A stretch of DNA of 64,000 bases from CAYWRZ01 sp964460845 (GTDB lineage Bacteria > Bacteroidota > Bacteroidia > Flavobacteriales_D > UBA2798). Shown piece by piece: positions 42,749-51,649 of the stretch; position 1 is the first letter of the stretch, and every line of letters begins with the position of its first letter. The DNA lies in contig CAYWRZ010000007.1 of assembly GCA_964460845.1 (NCBI GenBank), forward strand, positions 1 through 64,000, written 5' to 3'. Position numbers and translations under genes: made by a program. The notes under the pieces are model-generated. The model was not told where the DNA came from. It ran no database searches and was given only the letters and a program-made list of their open reading frames with translations.

Positions 42749-42756
42749 TACTTTTG
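42749..42756 (+). promoter_or_regulatory. -7 box TACTTTTG for the lipoprotein/glycosyltransferase pair
   Basis: An exact TAnnTTTG lies 26 nt before the ATG at 42783. Confidence 0.45.
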
Positions 42757-42782
42757 CGTTCCCCTACAAGGAAAACCATTAC

Positions 42783-43685
42783 ATGAGGCCGCTTTTTTAC
42801 ACGACGCTGCTCCTTTTTTCCCTTTTTTTCAGTGCCTGCCAGTTGTTTGAGCAGGAAGCTGAGGTGCCTTCTTATATTTACATCAAGCACATCGATTTGG
42901 CGACCGATTATCCTTCACAGGGTTCGGCTTCGCACGAGATTACCGATGCCTGGATCTATATGGACGATAATCCGGTAGGCGTTTTCCCTTTGCCATGCAG
43001 GGTCCCCATTTTGGCCGAAGGCGCGCATAAGATCACCGTATATGCAGGTGTGAAGGCCGATGGTATTGCCAGTCGCCGCAGAATGTATCCTTATTATAAG
43101 CCCTTTATCATTTCTTCGTTCGAGCTGCGTCGTGGAAAGGTGGATACGCTCAATGGGGCAAACCAGCCTGTGGTAGAATATTATCCGACTACCAGTATCA
43201 ATATCTGGAAAGGCGGCGATTTTGAAGATCCGGGGGTGGTGTTCGGAGATGATCCGGCCAGCGATACGACGATGGAGCGCACACTCGTTCCGCAGGAAGT
43301 GTTTGAAGGCAACGGTTCGGGGATAATTACCTTATCGGCTACCCAGTCTCATTTTAAGGCGACTACCGCCGAAGATTTCCGCTTTCCGACCGATGGGCGC
43401 CCGGTGTATATGGAGCTCAACTACCGCACCAACAACACGTTGAAAGTAGGGCTTACCGCCACCAATCCCGGTGGAACCGTGCACCTCGATAACACCAATA
43501 TTCGTCCTTCTTTTGACGAGTCGGGCAATCCTGTTTGGAAAAAAATCTACGTTGATCTTTCAGAACTGGTCAATTACAGCTTTTCCGCCACTTCTTTCGA
43601 AGTGTATTTCAGGATGACAAAAGATGAAGGGGTGACCGTCCCCATCGCTTACATCGACAATGTAAAACTGGTCTATGGAAAGTAG
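42783..43685 (+). CDS. Lipoprotein with carbohydrate-binding-like beta domain
   Basis: A 300-aa lipoprotein; the signal LLFSLFFSAC gives the lipid-anchored Cys. The early part VFPLPCRVPILAEGAHKITVYAGVK, in pieces, resembles a PEGA-like beta-sandwich. The later part, MELNYRTNNTLKVGL to AYIDNVKLVYGK, has the jelly-roll ending often seen in sugar-binding domains. Its stop overlaps the start of the glycosylphosphotransferase by 11 nt, so the two are co-translated. It may help handle the polysaccharide that the enzyme starts. Confidence 0.75.
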   Translation: MRPLFYTTLLLFSLFFSACQLFEQEAEVPSYIYIKHIDLATDYPSQGSASHEITDAWIYMDDNPVGVFPLPCRVPILAEGAHKITVYAGVKADGIASRRRMYPYYKPFIISSFELRRGKVDTLNGANQPVVEYYPTTSINIWKGGDFEDPGVVFGDDPASDTTMERTLVPQEVFEGNGSGIITLSATQSHFKATTAEDFRFPTDGRPVYMELNYRTNNTLKVGLTATNPGGTVHLDNTNIRPSFDESGNPVWKKIYVDLSELVNYSFSATSFEVYFRMTKDEGVTVPIAYIDNVKLVYGK

Positions 43686-45081
43686 GGCACGCGTTATTCA
43701 GGCTTCGAAGTACGTTATTTCCGATTATATCAGCGCCGCGTTCGCCTGGACGCTTTTTTACATGTTCCGCAAGATCAGGATCGAAAAAGCCGAGGTGGTG
43801 TTTGATGAAAATTTTTATCTCGGTCTGCTGTTTATTCCGCTTTGCTGGGTGCTGCTGTATTATCTGACCGGTTACTACCGCGACGTGTTTCGCAAGCACC
43901 GTATCAAAGATTTGGGGCAAACGCTGACCCAGACTTTGGCGGGGGTGCTGGTGCTCTTTTTTGCCTTTATTCTCGACGATCAGGTGGCTTCTTATAAAGA
44001 TTATTACCTCGCTTTTTTTGCCTTATTCAGCATTCATTTTATACTCACTTTTCTGCCCCGTATCTTTTTTACCACTCGTCTGGTAAAGCGCATTCACACG
44101 CGTAAAATAGGTTTTAACACGCTGATTGTAGGTGGAAATGCCAACGCATTGCACATTTACCGCGAGATATCGGGTATGAAACAGTCGCCCGGTTACAATT
44201 TTGTCGGGTTTGTGAGCATTAACGGAGTGGATAATCAGTTGTTAGATACGAATCTGCCTTATTTCGGGAAGTTTTCGGAAGTGCGTAAGGTGCTTGCAGC
44301 GCAGAAAGTGGAAGAGGTAATTGTCGCTATCGAATCGTCGGAACACGAAAGTCTTCGCCGCATACTCAGTGAGATGGAAGGTGAAAAAGTGAAGCTGCAC
44401 GTAATTCCCGATGTGTATGATATTCTTTCGGGTTCGGTGCGCACTACGAACCTTTACAATACGCCGCTTATTACGATCAAATCGGAGCTGATGCCGGCCT
44501 GGCAGGTTTCGGTAAAACGGCTGCTCGATATTCTCATGTCACTGCTTGCACTGATAGTCTGTATCCCTTTGTTTATTGTGATTGCTACCGGGATCAAGCT
44601 GACTTCGCGAGGGCCGGTATTTTTTATACAGGAAAGAGTCGGGCTTAACGGCCGACCTTTTCGCATTATTAAGTTTCGTTCTATGGTTACCAATGCCGAG
44701 GCGAATGGTCCGCAGCTTTCCAGTTCGTACGATGCACGCATTACCCGTATAGGCTCTTTTCTGCGTAAGACGCGTCTCGACGAATTCCCACAATTTTTTA
44801 ATGTCCTGAAAGGCGATATGTCGCTCGTAGGGCCACGTCCCGAACGGCAGTTTTATATCGATCAGATAGTGCAAATAGCGCCGCATTACCGTCATTTGCA
44901 TAAGGTGAGGCCCGGTATTACCTCGTGGGGACAAGTAAAATACGGCTATGCCGAAAACGTGGATCAGATGATAGAGCGTATGAAATACGACCTGCTGTAT
45001 ATTGAAAACATGTCTTTAGCGCTCGATTTTAAGATCATGTTTTTTACCGTGCTGATCATTCTGAAAGGAAGCGGGAAATAA
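43675..45081 (+). CDS. Exopolysaccharide polyprenyl glycosylphosphotransferase (WbaP/WcaJ type)
   Basis: It transfers a sugar-1-phosphate onto undecaprenyl phosphate to begin polysaccharide repeat synthesis at the inner membrane. The 468-aa protein has four N-terminal membrane helices, a nucleotide-binding-like middle domain (FNTLIVGGNANAL) and the sugar-transferase domain: KRLLDILMSL, GPVFFIQERVGLNG, FRIIKFRSM, TRLDEFPQFFNVLKGDMSLV and GPRPE. These are the hallmarks of the family. No other polysaccharide cluster genes follow, so the acceptor sugar is unknown. Confidence 0.93.
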   Translation: MESRARVIQASKYVISDYISAAFAWTLFYMFRKIRIEKAEVVFDENFYLGLLFIPLCWVLLYYLTGYYRDVFRKHRIKDLGQTLTQTLAGVLVLFFAFILDDQVASYKDYYLAFFALFSIHFILTFLPRIFFTTRLVKRIHTRKIGFNTLIVGGNANALHIYREISGMKQSPGYNFVGFVSINGVDNQLLDTNLPYFGKFSEVRKVLAAQKVEEVIVAIESSEHESLRRILSEMEGEKVKLHVIPDVYDILSGSVRTTNLYNTPLITIKSELMPAWQVSVKRLLDILMSLLALIVCIPLFIVIATGIKLTSRGPVFFIQERVGLNGRPFRIIKFRSMVTNAEANGPQLSSSYDARITRIGSFLRKTRLDEFPQFFNVLKGDMSLVGPRPERQFYIDQIVQIAPHYRHLHKVRPGITSWGQVKYGYAENVDQMIERMKYDLLYIENMSLALDFKIMFFTVLIILKGSGK

Positions 45082-45119
45082 GCTCCGTCCGGTTTTTTAC
45101 CTGTACTTTTTTCTGTTTT

Positions 45120-47411
45120 TTACTCCACTTCGGCCGTTACGATCAACCTTTTATTGGGTGGAAACCCGTTAGAAACCAGTGTAACCGAATGTACCTGCTT
45201 GCCCTGATAGCCTTCGGGGTAAAACGTGAGGGTCACCTTTGCCGTTTCGCCCGGAGCAATGGCGGTTTTGGGGTAATCGGCGCTTAGGCAGCGGCATTGG
45301 ATCAGCACATTTTCGATAAGCAGATCGGCATCGCCGGTATTTTTCAGCGTAAATACGGCGTTTACAGGGTTGCCTTGCGGTATTTTGCCTAAATCCTGCA
45401 CTTCGCGATCCATGCGTAGCTCCGGGATTTTTTCTTCTTTACCGGCGCGTTGTACGGTTTGTATCTCGATTTTTCGTTCGAGCGCGGCCGCCCGGCTATA
45501 TACAGAGTTTTTCTGATCGTGGAAATTATCGCTGACCAGGTTACTCGCGGTATATTCTCCGAAGGGAATTTTGACGAAGTAAAGTCGCCCGCCATTGGCC
45601 GCATTCCCATCGAGGTAAGGCAAAAATACGCCTCCTTCGTATTCGCGCAGGTAGTTGATCAGGCTGGCGATACGGCGCTGGGTGAGTCGTACGTTGTAAT
45701 CCGTTTTGGCCAGCGGACTGGCAAAGCCTTTGATGGTGAGCTCAATTTTCTGTCCTTTTTCGAGCTCTTGTAGCAGGAGTTGGGTGAATATTTCGAGGTC
45801 GGCTACACCCTTATCGGCATAGTCCATGAAGAAGTTTTCGATGTCTTCGCGTGCAGCGGCTTTCTTTTCTTCGTTCAGCCCTTTGGAGTACTCGTCTTTG
45901 TACTTTTCAGTAAGCTGCGAATAAGCCTGATACGTAGTCATGTAGTTGAGTCGCGTCGTGGTATCATTGCTGCGCGGGTTAGGCTCGTCGTTGTGGAAAT
46001 AGAGCGTTACGGGCAGGTATTTGTTGAGGTCTTCGAGCGACTGATAAGGGGTTTCGTCTTCTGTGTTTTCTACGTTCGGAAATTCGACCTGATAAATATC
46101 GTTGCAGCAGGTGGGGCCTTTTTTGTATAACGAACCTTTGCGGTTCGAAGTCAGCAATGCCGTACGATCGAGCGGATAGCTTGCGTAATACATATCGTTC
46201 CAACTGGTGTTGATCGGGTAGCCGAGGTTGATCGGGCTGCCGGGATTAGCAGGAGCGCCGCTCACTTTGAAGATGTCGAATCCGCCGAGTCCTTCGTGCC
46301 AGGAAGAACTGAAATAAAGCAGCTTATCGACGGGATCGTAAAAGGGGCTGATCTCGTCGTCGATAGAATTGACTTTTTTGCCCATGTTTACGGGTTTACC
46401 GGGAATACCGTTAGCGATTTCGGCGTACCATATATCCATTTTTCCCTGTCCTCCGGGCATATCGCTGCTGAAAAAAAGAATTTCGCGTGTATCGACTTGT
46501 GCGACCATGGGTTGTGTGGAGGTATAGCCTTCGCGGTTCACGTATTTTCCGGCTTCCTGTGGTGTGCTCCAGCGCTTGTTTTCGAAGCGGCTGTATAAAA
46601 TACGGCAGCGATAGCCGTCATCGCAGCGCACAAAATAAAAACGTTTTCCGTCGGGACTGAAGCTGCCGTTGGCATTGTGAAAGGCCGCATTATTGACGGT
46701 AGTATCAAGGGCTTTCGGAGTAGAAGGACTTTCGGAGCTGTATATTTTAATTTTATACTGCGGATCGAAGACCTGCAGTTCCTCGTTCATTTTATCGGCG
46801 CGCAACGAGGAGAAATACAGCACAGTGTCGTGCCGCATGGCGCCAAATTCGGAGTCGAAGGTATTGATGGGACTACCTGCGTTACGGATCGAGAAGCCGA
46901 GCGTGTCTTTTCGCATTCGCATGGCAAAGCTGCAAGATTTGATTTCCTGTCTTGCTTTTTGGTAATAAAACGATTTTTTATCTCTCGAATATTGCCGGCT
47001 CACGAGCTTAAAAGTGCGGGTAGCTTCTTTGTATTTCCCATTGTATTTCTGCATAGTAGCCAGGTGATACGCGCTTAAAGGGAAAATTTTTCCGCCTTCG
47101 CGGTAATAAATTTTATCGTAGTAATATTCGGCCAATTCGTATTCATTATAGAGGCGCAGGCATTCGGTATATTTCCAAAGTACCTGTATATCGAGACTAT
47201 CTATATCGAGCGCTTTGCGGTAATATACCGATGCGCCGAAATAATCTCCTTTGGTATAATTTTCATCCGCAAATTTTACCAGTTGCCGGTAGGTTTGGGC
47301 TTCACTGAGCAATCCTGTGAGCAGAAAAAACAGCAGTAGCCCTATTTTCGTCAAGCTTGCCCTTTGTGGCAGCGCGAAAGAAAGTCGGTCGAAAAAAGGC
47401 TTGCTGTTCAT
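45120..47411 (-). CDS. OmpA-family TPR/PD40 protein (PorE-like) with DUF1573-type tail
   Basis: A 763-aa envelope protein. After a signal peptide (LLSEAQ) come tetratricopeptide-like repeats (about 40-150), PD40 beta-propeller repeats (SFSPDGKRFYFVR, PFYDPVDKLLYFSSS), an OmpA-like peptidoglycan-binding region (KGFASPLAKTDYNVRLTQRR) and a C-terminal beta-sandwich (CRCLSADYPKTAIAPGETA) like DUF1573. The order TPR, propeller, OmpA matches PorE, which ties the type IX system to peptidoglycan. PorE has a carboxypeptidase-regulatory domain that I do not see here. The upstream porP/sprF gene supports a T9SS-linked role. Confidence 0.85.
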   Translation of the reverse strand: MNSKPFFDRLSFALPQRASLTKIGLLLFFLLTGLLSEAQTYRQLVKFADENYTKGDYFGASVYYRKALDIDSLDIQVLWKYTECLRLYNEYELAEYYYDKIYYREGGKIFPLSAYHLATMQKYNGKYKEATRTFKLVSRQYSRDKKSFYYQKARQEIKSCSFAMRMRKDTLGFSIRNAGSPINTFDSEFGAMRHDTVLYFSSLRADKMNEELQVFDPQYKIKIYSSESPSTPKALDTTVNNAAFHNANGSFSPDGKRFYFVRCDDGYRCRILYSRFENKRWSTPQEAGKYVNREGYTSTQPMVAQVDTREILFFSSDMPGGQGKMDIWYAEIANGIPGKPVNMGKKVNSIDDEISPFYDPVDKLLYFSSSWHEGLGGFDIFKVSGAPANPGSPINLGYPINTSWNDMYYASYPLDRTALLTSNRKGSLYKKGPTCCNDIYQVEFPNVENTEDETPYQSLEDLNKYLPVTLYFHNDEPNPRSNDTTTRLNYMTTYQAYSQLTEKYKDEYSKGLNEEKKAAAREDIENFFMDYADKGVADLEIFTQLLLQELEKGQKIELTIKGFASPLAKTDYNVRLTQRRIASLINYLREYEGGVFLPYLDGNAANGGRLYFVKIPFGEYTASNLVSDNFHDQKNSVYSRAAALERKIEIQTVQRAGKEEKIPELRMDREVQDLGKIPQGNPVNAVFTLKNTGDADLLIENVLIQCRCLSADYPKTAIAPGETAKVTLTFYPEGYQGKQVHSVTLVSNGFPPNKRLIVTAEVE

Positions 47412-47429
47412 ACGTATTTAGGGGCAATT

Positions 47430-48449
47430 TCAGATGTAGTCGGGGCAAATGCGGTGCTGCACGCGTTTGGGACGAAATACGCTCAGCGTACGGATTACGG
47501 AAAATTCGAGTCCACCGCGATACCGGCTGGCGGGTACGAGATCAGAGAGGTTGATGTCGTAGCTGATACCGGCTATCCACTGGTCGTAATCGAGTCCGAC
47601 CGAAAGGTAGCCTGCATCGCCGCTCCGGTAAAAGATACCGGCACGTAATGCGCGATAAACTCCTTTTTCCCGGACAATCACATAGCGCATTTGGCTTCCG
47701 GCTATCAGTTCGCGGTATTTGCCCTGAAACTGCAGCAATACCGAGGGAATGAGTTCGATTTTTTCATTGAGAGCATAGTTGAGCATACCGTGCACGTTGA
47801 CCCTTCGATCGAGGGTTACTGAATTGACTTCAAAATAGCTTTGTCGCGGCTTGGTGAGGTTCGCAATTCCGATTCCGGCCTGAATGAAGTTGCGTTCGCT
47901 CAGGGATTTGAAGTAGCCTATGCCGAATTGCAGGTTGAGGTAGGTACGGCTTTCACGGGCCAGTACTTCGCCGGTAGGGAGTGAGGCATTGTATTGATAG
48001 CCGTCGTATTGGTTGTCGAAGCGCAGGGCGGCATCGCTCAGGTTGCGGTTAGTGACACCTGCCAGCGCACCGAAAGAGAGGCGACTGCTGCTGTCGGCGC
48101 CCAGGGGCAGAAGGTAGGCGCCGGTAAAATTGAGCTGGAAAGTCCGAAAGCGTGAATCGCCGGCTATGTCGTGGTTAAGCTGTACACCGGCGGCTATGTT
48201 TTTTTGCTGAAAAGGCTGGAACGCGTCGGCCGACAGGGAAAACGTGGAGTAGGGTACCGTTACCGAGCGCCATTGTGTACGTTGGTTGGCGGCGAAGCGG
48301 TAATCGCCGTCGAACATTCCGGTCAGCGCGGGGTTAAGATTGAGCGGGGAATAGTCAAATTGGGAGTAATGGATATCCTGCGCGTGCAGATGTAGGCCTG
48401 CGCACGAGAAGAGTAAAATCCCGATGCTTTGGTGTAAAAAATGTTTCAA
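47430..48449 (-). CDS. PorP/SprF family type IX secretion membrane protein
   Basis: A 339-aa outer-membrane barrel. Following the signal peptide (HLHAQ) is the family opening DIHYSQFDYSPLNLNPALTG, with FDGDYRFAANQRTQWRS. PorP/SprF proteins take part in attaching or exporting T9SS cargo, and paralogues are commonly paired with OmpA-family proteins. That is the case here: the PorE-like gene starts 18 nt downstream. Which cargo it serves is unknown. Confidence 0.93.
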   Translation of the reverse strand: MKHFLHQSIGILLFSCAGLHLHAQDIHYSQFDYSPLNLNPALTGMFDGDYRFAANQRTQWRSVTVPYSTFSLSADAFQPFQQKNIAAGVQLNHDIAGDSRFRTFQLNFTGAYLLPLGADSSSRLSFGALAGVTNRNLSDAALRFDNQYDGYQYNASLPTGEVLARESRTYLNLQFGIGYFKSLSERNFIQAGIGIANLTKPRQSYFEVNSVTLDRRVNVHGMLNYALNEKIELIPSVLLQFQGKYRELIAGSQMRYVIVREKGVYRALRAGIFYRSGDAGYLSVGLDYDQWIAGISYDINLSDLVPASRYRGGLEFSVIRTLSVFRPKRVQHRICPDYI

Positions 48450-48506
48450 TCCCCTTCCCTGTATTCAGCTAAAGGTAGCAAATCGGGAGGAGCAAACAAA
48501 ACCGTT

Positions 48507-48776
48507 TTATGCCAGTGCGTTGACCTGATCTATAAAGTCGGGCAGCTTGTTTTCGAGCTCCTGGCGCAGGGTTTTCAGCTCTTTGCCCTGGGCTTTGCGG
48601 CCTTTAGATTGATTTACCCGCGTGATCAGATCGTTGCGGAGGGCAATGGTATCGTTGAGCAGCGGTGTTACCTTTTCGTCGGGCAGGTTATTGAGCTCGC
48701 GCAGTGTGAGGCATTCGTCAATGATGTCGAAGCATACTGCGTTGATGATGTCTTTCAGTTCTTTTTTACTGGCCAT
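48507..48776 (-). CDS. Small conserved hypothetical protein
   Basis: An 89-aa helical soluble protein, rich in Leu, Lys and Glu with a likely coiled coil (ELKTLRQELENKLPDFIDQV). No known motif is visible. It has its own consensus -7 box. Stand-alone small helical proteins like this are often conserved across Bacteroidota, but I cannot name it. Confidence 0.75.
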   Translation of the reverse strand: MASKKELKDIINAVCFDIIDECLTLRELNNLPDEKVTPLLNDTIALRNDLITRVNQSKGRKAQGKELKTLRQELENKLPDFIDQVNALA

Positions 48777-48812
48777 GATAATTGCTTAAATGCGAAGAAA
48801 ATGAAGCGGAGA

Positions 48813-48820
48813 CAAAGGTA
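48813..48820 (-). promoter_or_regulatory. -7 box TACCTTTG for the 89-aa gene
   Basis: An exact minus-strand TAnnTTTG lies 36 nt before the start codon at 48776. Confidence 0.45.
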
Positions 48821-48999
48821 CAAAATCAAATGGCAACCCTTGGGCGGGGCGGGAGTTTTTGTACCGAAAGCGTATTTTCGGAGAGGGGGTAAGGGAAGAC
48901 ACGGAGTTATTTTATAGAAAATGAGGGAATTATAATAGTAATAGTCACTCTATAAAGCTTGCTATAGTCGCGTATGCCGGAAAAGAATTGAGATATTTT

Positions 49000-49030
49000 T
49001 TTGGGTTTTATAGTTTCTTTATCTATCTTG
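49000..49030 (+). promoter_or_regulatory. Promoter of the RRM protein gene (near consensus)
   Basis: TTTG at 49000-49003 and TATCTTG at 49024-49030 are 20 nt apart, close to the Bacteroidota consensus. The ATG at 49065 is 34 nt further on. The rest of the 288-bp interval 48777-49064 holds nothing else but a small CTATA/TATAG inverted repeat near 48950. Confidence 0.45.
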
Positions 49031-49064
49031 CCCCGTATTTTATTTAATCATTCAATCCACGAAC

Positions 49065-49349
49065 ATGAATCTTTATGTCGGAAACCTTGATTATACTATC
49101 AGGGAAGAACAGCTCAAGGAGCTTTTCGAACAAGTTGGCGAAGTTGTATCTGTGAAAATCATTACGGACAAAATGACCGGTCGTAGCAAAGGTTTTGCCT
49201 TTGTTGAAATGGGTGATGTCCAGGCTGGTCAGCAGGCTATCGCGCAACTGAACGGTAAAGCTTTGAAAAACAGAGACATTACTGTTACCGAAGCTCGTCC
49301 GAAGCCCGAAGGACAATCAAGGCCGAACAACCGGTATAATAAATATTAA
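49065..49349 (+). CDS. RNA-binding protein with a single RRM
   Basis: A 94-aa protein consisting of one RNA recognition motif. RNP2 is LYVGNL and RNP1 is RSKGFAFVEM. A short polar tail (PEGQSRPNNRYNKY) follows. Such proteins in Bacteroidota and cyanobacteria act as RNA chaperones, often cold-induced, binding single-stranded RNA. Codon use is optimised as in abundant proteins. It is followed by one weak and one strong terminator. Confidence 0.93.
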   Translation: MNLYVGNLDYTIREEQLKELFEQVGEVVSVKIITDKMTGRSKGFAFVEMGDVQAGQQAIAQLNGKALKNRDITVTEARPKPEGQSRPNNRYNKY

Positions 49350-49368
49350 TCCGGCTGCTTAACGCACT

Positions 49369-49400
49369 GGCCGGGCACTAAAAGCCGGCCGATTTCTTTT
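49369..49400 (+). terminator. First hairpin after the RRM gene
   Basis: GGCCGG/CCGGCC forms a 6-bp GC-only stem with a 10-nt loop, followed by a T-rich but interrupted tract. It lies 19 nt after the stop. Confidence 0.55.
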
Positions 49401-49438
49401 CTCTGGAACTTTCCGGATTTTCAACCTGCAATTTTGAG

Positions 49439-49473
49439 ACGGACTTTAACCTTTGGTTAGAGTCCGTTTTTTT
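49439..49473 (+). terminator. Second, strong terminator after the RRM gene
   Basis: ACGGACT/AGTCCGT and the inner TAACC/GGTTA form a long stem with one mismatch and a 3-nt loop, followed by seven T. It lies between the RRM gene and the convergent J-domain gene. Confidence 0.88.
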
Positions 49474-49487
49474 ATGCCCGTATTTTT

Positions 49488-50252
49488 TTAGTTGATTCCT
49501 CTTTCTTTGCGAATGGCTTCGTAGGCTTCCTGTACGTGCTGAAATTTTTCTTTCGCCGCTTTTTGGTGGTCTTCACCCAAGTGCCCCACTTTGTCGGGGT
49601 GGTATTTTACAGCCATACGGCGATATGCTTTTTTCACATCGTCGTCGTTGGCCTCGGGCGCTATTTCCAAAATTTTGTAAGCGCTGCCCGTGTCTTTGAC
49701 AAACATCGCTTTGATCGATTCAAAGTCGCGGTGATTGATGGCCAGCAGACGTGCAATTTCTTCCAGCACCCGTAGCTCGGGGGTATCTGCTTTTCCGTCT
49801 GAAGCTGCTACGCCGAAAAGATAATGCAACAGTTGCAAGCGAAGCGGGTGTTCCATGTAATACCGAATTTCTTCGCATACCGGCCTTAGCGGAATGTCTT
49901 TTTCGAGCAGATCTTTCAGAATAAGCAGTTGTTGCTGGGCGTATTGCGGACCGAATTGTCGTCCGAAAAAATTACGTACATATTCTACTTCCGAGCGCAT
50001 CACTTTGCCGTCGGCTTTCATAACTACGGCGGTGAGTACCAGTAGTGAAGCGTTAAAATCGCCCCTTGCGGTATGGTAACGGTAACTTTCTCTGCGTGAT
50101 TGTTGATCCTGCGTGGTAGTGGTCGGTGTGCCGCTCAGGTTAATATTGTCGAACATACTGCCTATGGCAAAGCCGAGAATAGCGCCTATGGGATTTCCGC
50201 CCCCCAGCACCCATCCCAGTCCTCCTCCGATCCACTTTCCGTATTTAGCCAT
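49488..50252 (-). CDS. TerB and J-domain (DjlA-like) protein
   Basis: A 254-aa co-chaperone-like protein. A glycine-rich N-terminal segment (GGGLGWVLGGGNPIGAILGF) may insert in the membrane, as in DjlA. A TerB domain follows (about 65-180), then a C-terminal J domain with AYRRMAVKYHPDKVG containing the HPD tripeptide that stimulates DnaK. Order and length match bacterial DjlA. The partner process is unknown. Confidence 0.88.
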   Translation of the reverse strand: MAKYGKWIGGGLGWVLGGGNPIGAILGFAIGSMFDNINLSGTPTTTTQDQQSRRESYRYHTARGDFNASLLVLTAVVMKADGKVMRSEVEYVRNFFGRQFGPQYAQQQLLILKDLLEKDIPLRPVCEEIRYYMEHPLRLQLLHYLFGVAASDGKADTPELRVLEEIARLLAINHRDFESIKAMFVKDTGSAYKILEIAPEANDDDVKKAYRRMAVKYHPDKVGHLGEDHQKAAKEKFQHVQEAYEAIRKERGIN

Positions 50253-50315
50253 ATCTTTAGCTTATCCCCTTAAAAAATTGCAGGTCAAAAATAACATTTT
50301 AAAAAAGAAAGCCTG

Positions 50316-50744
50316 ATGCCTATCGGTATTACGCCTTATAAAGTGGACTCGCCGTCCTTCCCTTCCTCGGGGACATATTATTTTACGAGCGATTCGGGCA
50401 TGACGTACGAGGTTCGTTTTGCGCGTAAGCAGGATGACAGGCTGTATGCCCTGGTGGCTTTTGGTGTGCTTAATGAAGAATTTGAGGGTGAGGAATATGC
50501 CTTAACCAATCGGGGCGAAGCATACCGGGTGATGGCTACCGTAGTATCGGTCGTGAAAATGTATTTGGCTGCCCAGCCTCATTTGCGGGTCATAGCGTTT
50601 GCCGCTGAACCGAAAGATTCAGAAACTCCGGGAGTATCTAATCAGCGTTTGCGGTTTTACCGCAGGTACCTGGAGGAAATTTTCGGAGCGGAATGGCTGA
50701 TTCAGGAGAATGGCGATCGGATGGAGATTTTGCGTCAGCGCTGA
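50316..50744 (+). CDS. Hypothetical protein of 142 aa
   Basis: A small soluble protein without a signal peptide or recognised family. Strand-rich N-terminal half (GTYYFTSDSGMTYEVRFAR) is followed by helices (RLRFYRRYLEEIFGAEWLI). Its stop is 2 nt from the end of the convergent porD gene. The frame is complete and codon use agrees with neighbours. I cannot suggest a function. Confidence 0.65.
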   Translation: MPIGITPYKVDSPSFPSSGTYYFTSDSGMTYEVRFARKQDDRLYALVAFGVLNEEFEGEEYALTNRGEAYRVMATVVSVVKMYLAAQPHLRVIAFAAEPKDSETPGVSNQRLRFYRRYLEEIFGAEWLIQENGDRMEILRQR

Positions 50745-50746
50745 GC

Positions 50747-51649
50747 TTATTTTGCGTTCATAATACGCTGGTACCTGTTCAGGTTAGCCGGGTCCATTTG
50801 TTTGCAGAGGTTAAATACCTGTTGTTTTTCTTCGGCGGTAGCTTGCGAAAAAAGGTCGATCAGCTCGTTGGCTTTGGTAGAAAAAAAGAGCTGGATATTG
50901 AAAGAACCGGGGCGCGTTTTATGCACTTCCAAAATTTCGTTGAGTGCCAAAATCACTGATTTTCGGCCTTCTACAAAGTTATCGTACATCCGGTCGAAGC
51001 CGTTGCGGTGGTAATTGTAAAATGCCGAGCGCAGGGGTTTAAATACCGACTGCTGTGCATTGTCCACCAGCCAGTAGCGATTGCGATCGCCTTCGAAGGC
51101 TTTCCATCCGGGCTCGGCCGCGCCCTGTGCGTTGTTCACGATTTGTTGTGCGCGTACAAAATAACGGGAGCCGCCTTCGGGCGAAAAGGTATCGTAATCG
51201 TAAGCGATGATCATGTAAGCGTAAAAAGCCAGCATGGAGGTCAGGTTCGAACGGTGCTGATCGATCGAAAACAGCAGTGCGGCACCGCGTTCGTAGCGGA
51301 ACTTGCAGTTGTCGTCCACATAGTTAAGTATGGTGGTGCTGTAGCTGGAGTTAAATACCGGGCGCCGGGAAGTGACCTGCATGGTGCCTCCGTACTCATC
51401 GACGGCGGGCTGCTCGCTGATATTTATCAGGATATTACATTCGATCTTTTCGTTGTCTTTGAACGTTTCGCCGGTCCAGCGGGTGTTGTTCATGAATTCT
51501 GTCAGCGTCTGTTGGAGTTGTTCCAGGGCTTGTTTGTCGGAAGCGGAAGTTTGCAGCGAAGGGGAGATCACCTGTACTTTGCAGTTGAGCTCCTGCGCAT
51601 AAAGCGGTGCCGATAGGGCGGCCAAGGCGATAAACAGCAGTTTTTTCAT
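50747..51649 (-). CDS. porD: Type IX secretion protein PorD (DUF4835)
   Basis: A 300-aa protein with a signal peptide (SAPLYAQ) and the conserved mature start ELNCKVQVISPSLQ of DUF4835, the family of PorD, a periplasmic T9SS factor. The family hallmark GGTMQVTSRRPVFNSSY is present. The ATG at 51649 is used because it opens the signal peptide; the frame continues 9 codons further upstream. The start overlaps the coaBC stop by 4 nt (ATGA), so it is last in the bamD-rpoZ-coaBC-porD operon. Confidence 0.88.
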   Translation of the reverse strand: MKKLLFIALAALSAPLYAQELNCKVQVISPSLQTSASDKQALEQLQQTLTEFMNNTRWTGETFKDNEKIECNILINISEQPAVDEYGGTMQVTSRRPVFNSSYSTTILNYVDDNCKFRYERGAALLFSIDQHRSNLTSMLAFYAYMIIAYDYDTFSPEGGSRYFVRAQQIVNNAQGAAEPGWKAFEGDRNRYWLVDNAQQSVFKPLRSAFYNYHRNGFDRMYDNFVEGRKSVILALNEILEVHKTRPGSFNIQLFFSTKANELIDLFSQATAEEKQQVFNLCKQMDPANLNRYQRIMNAK

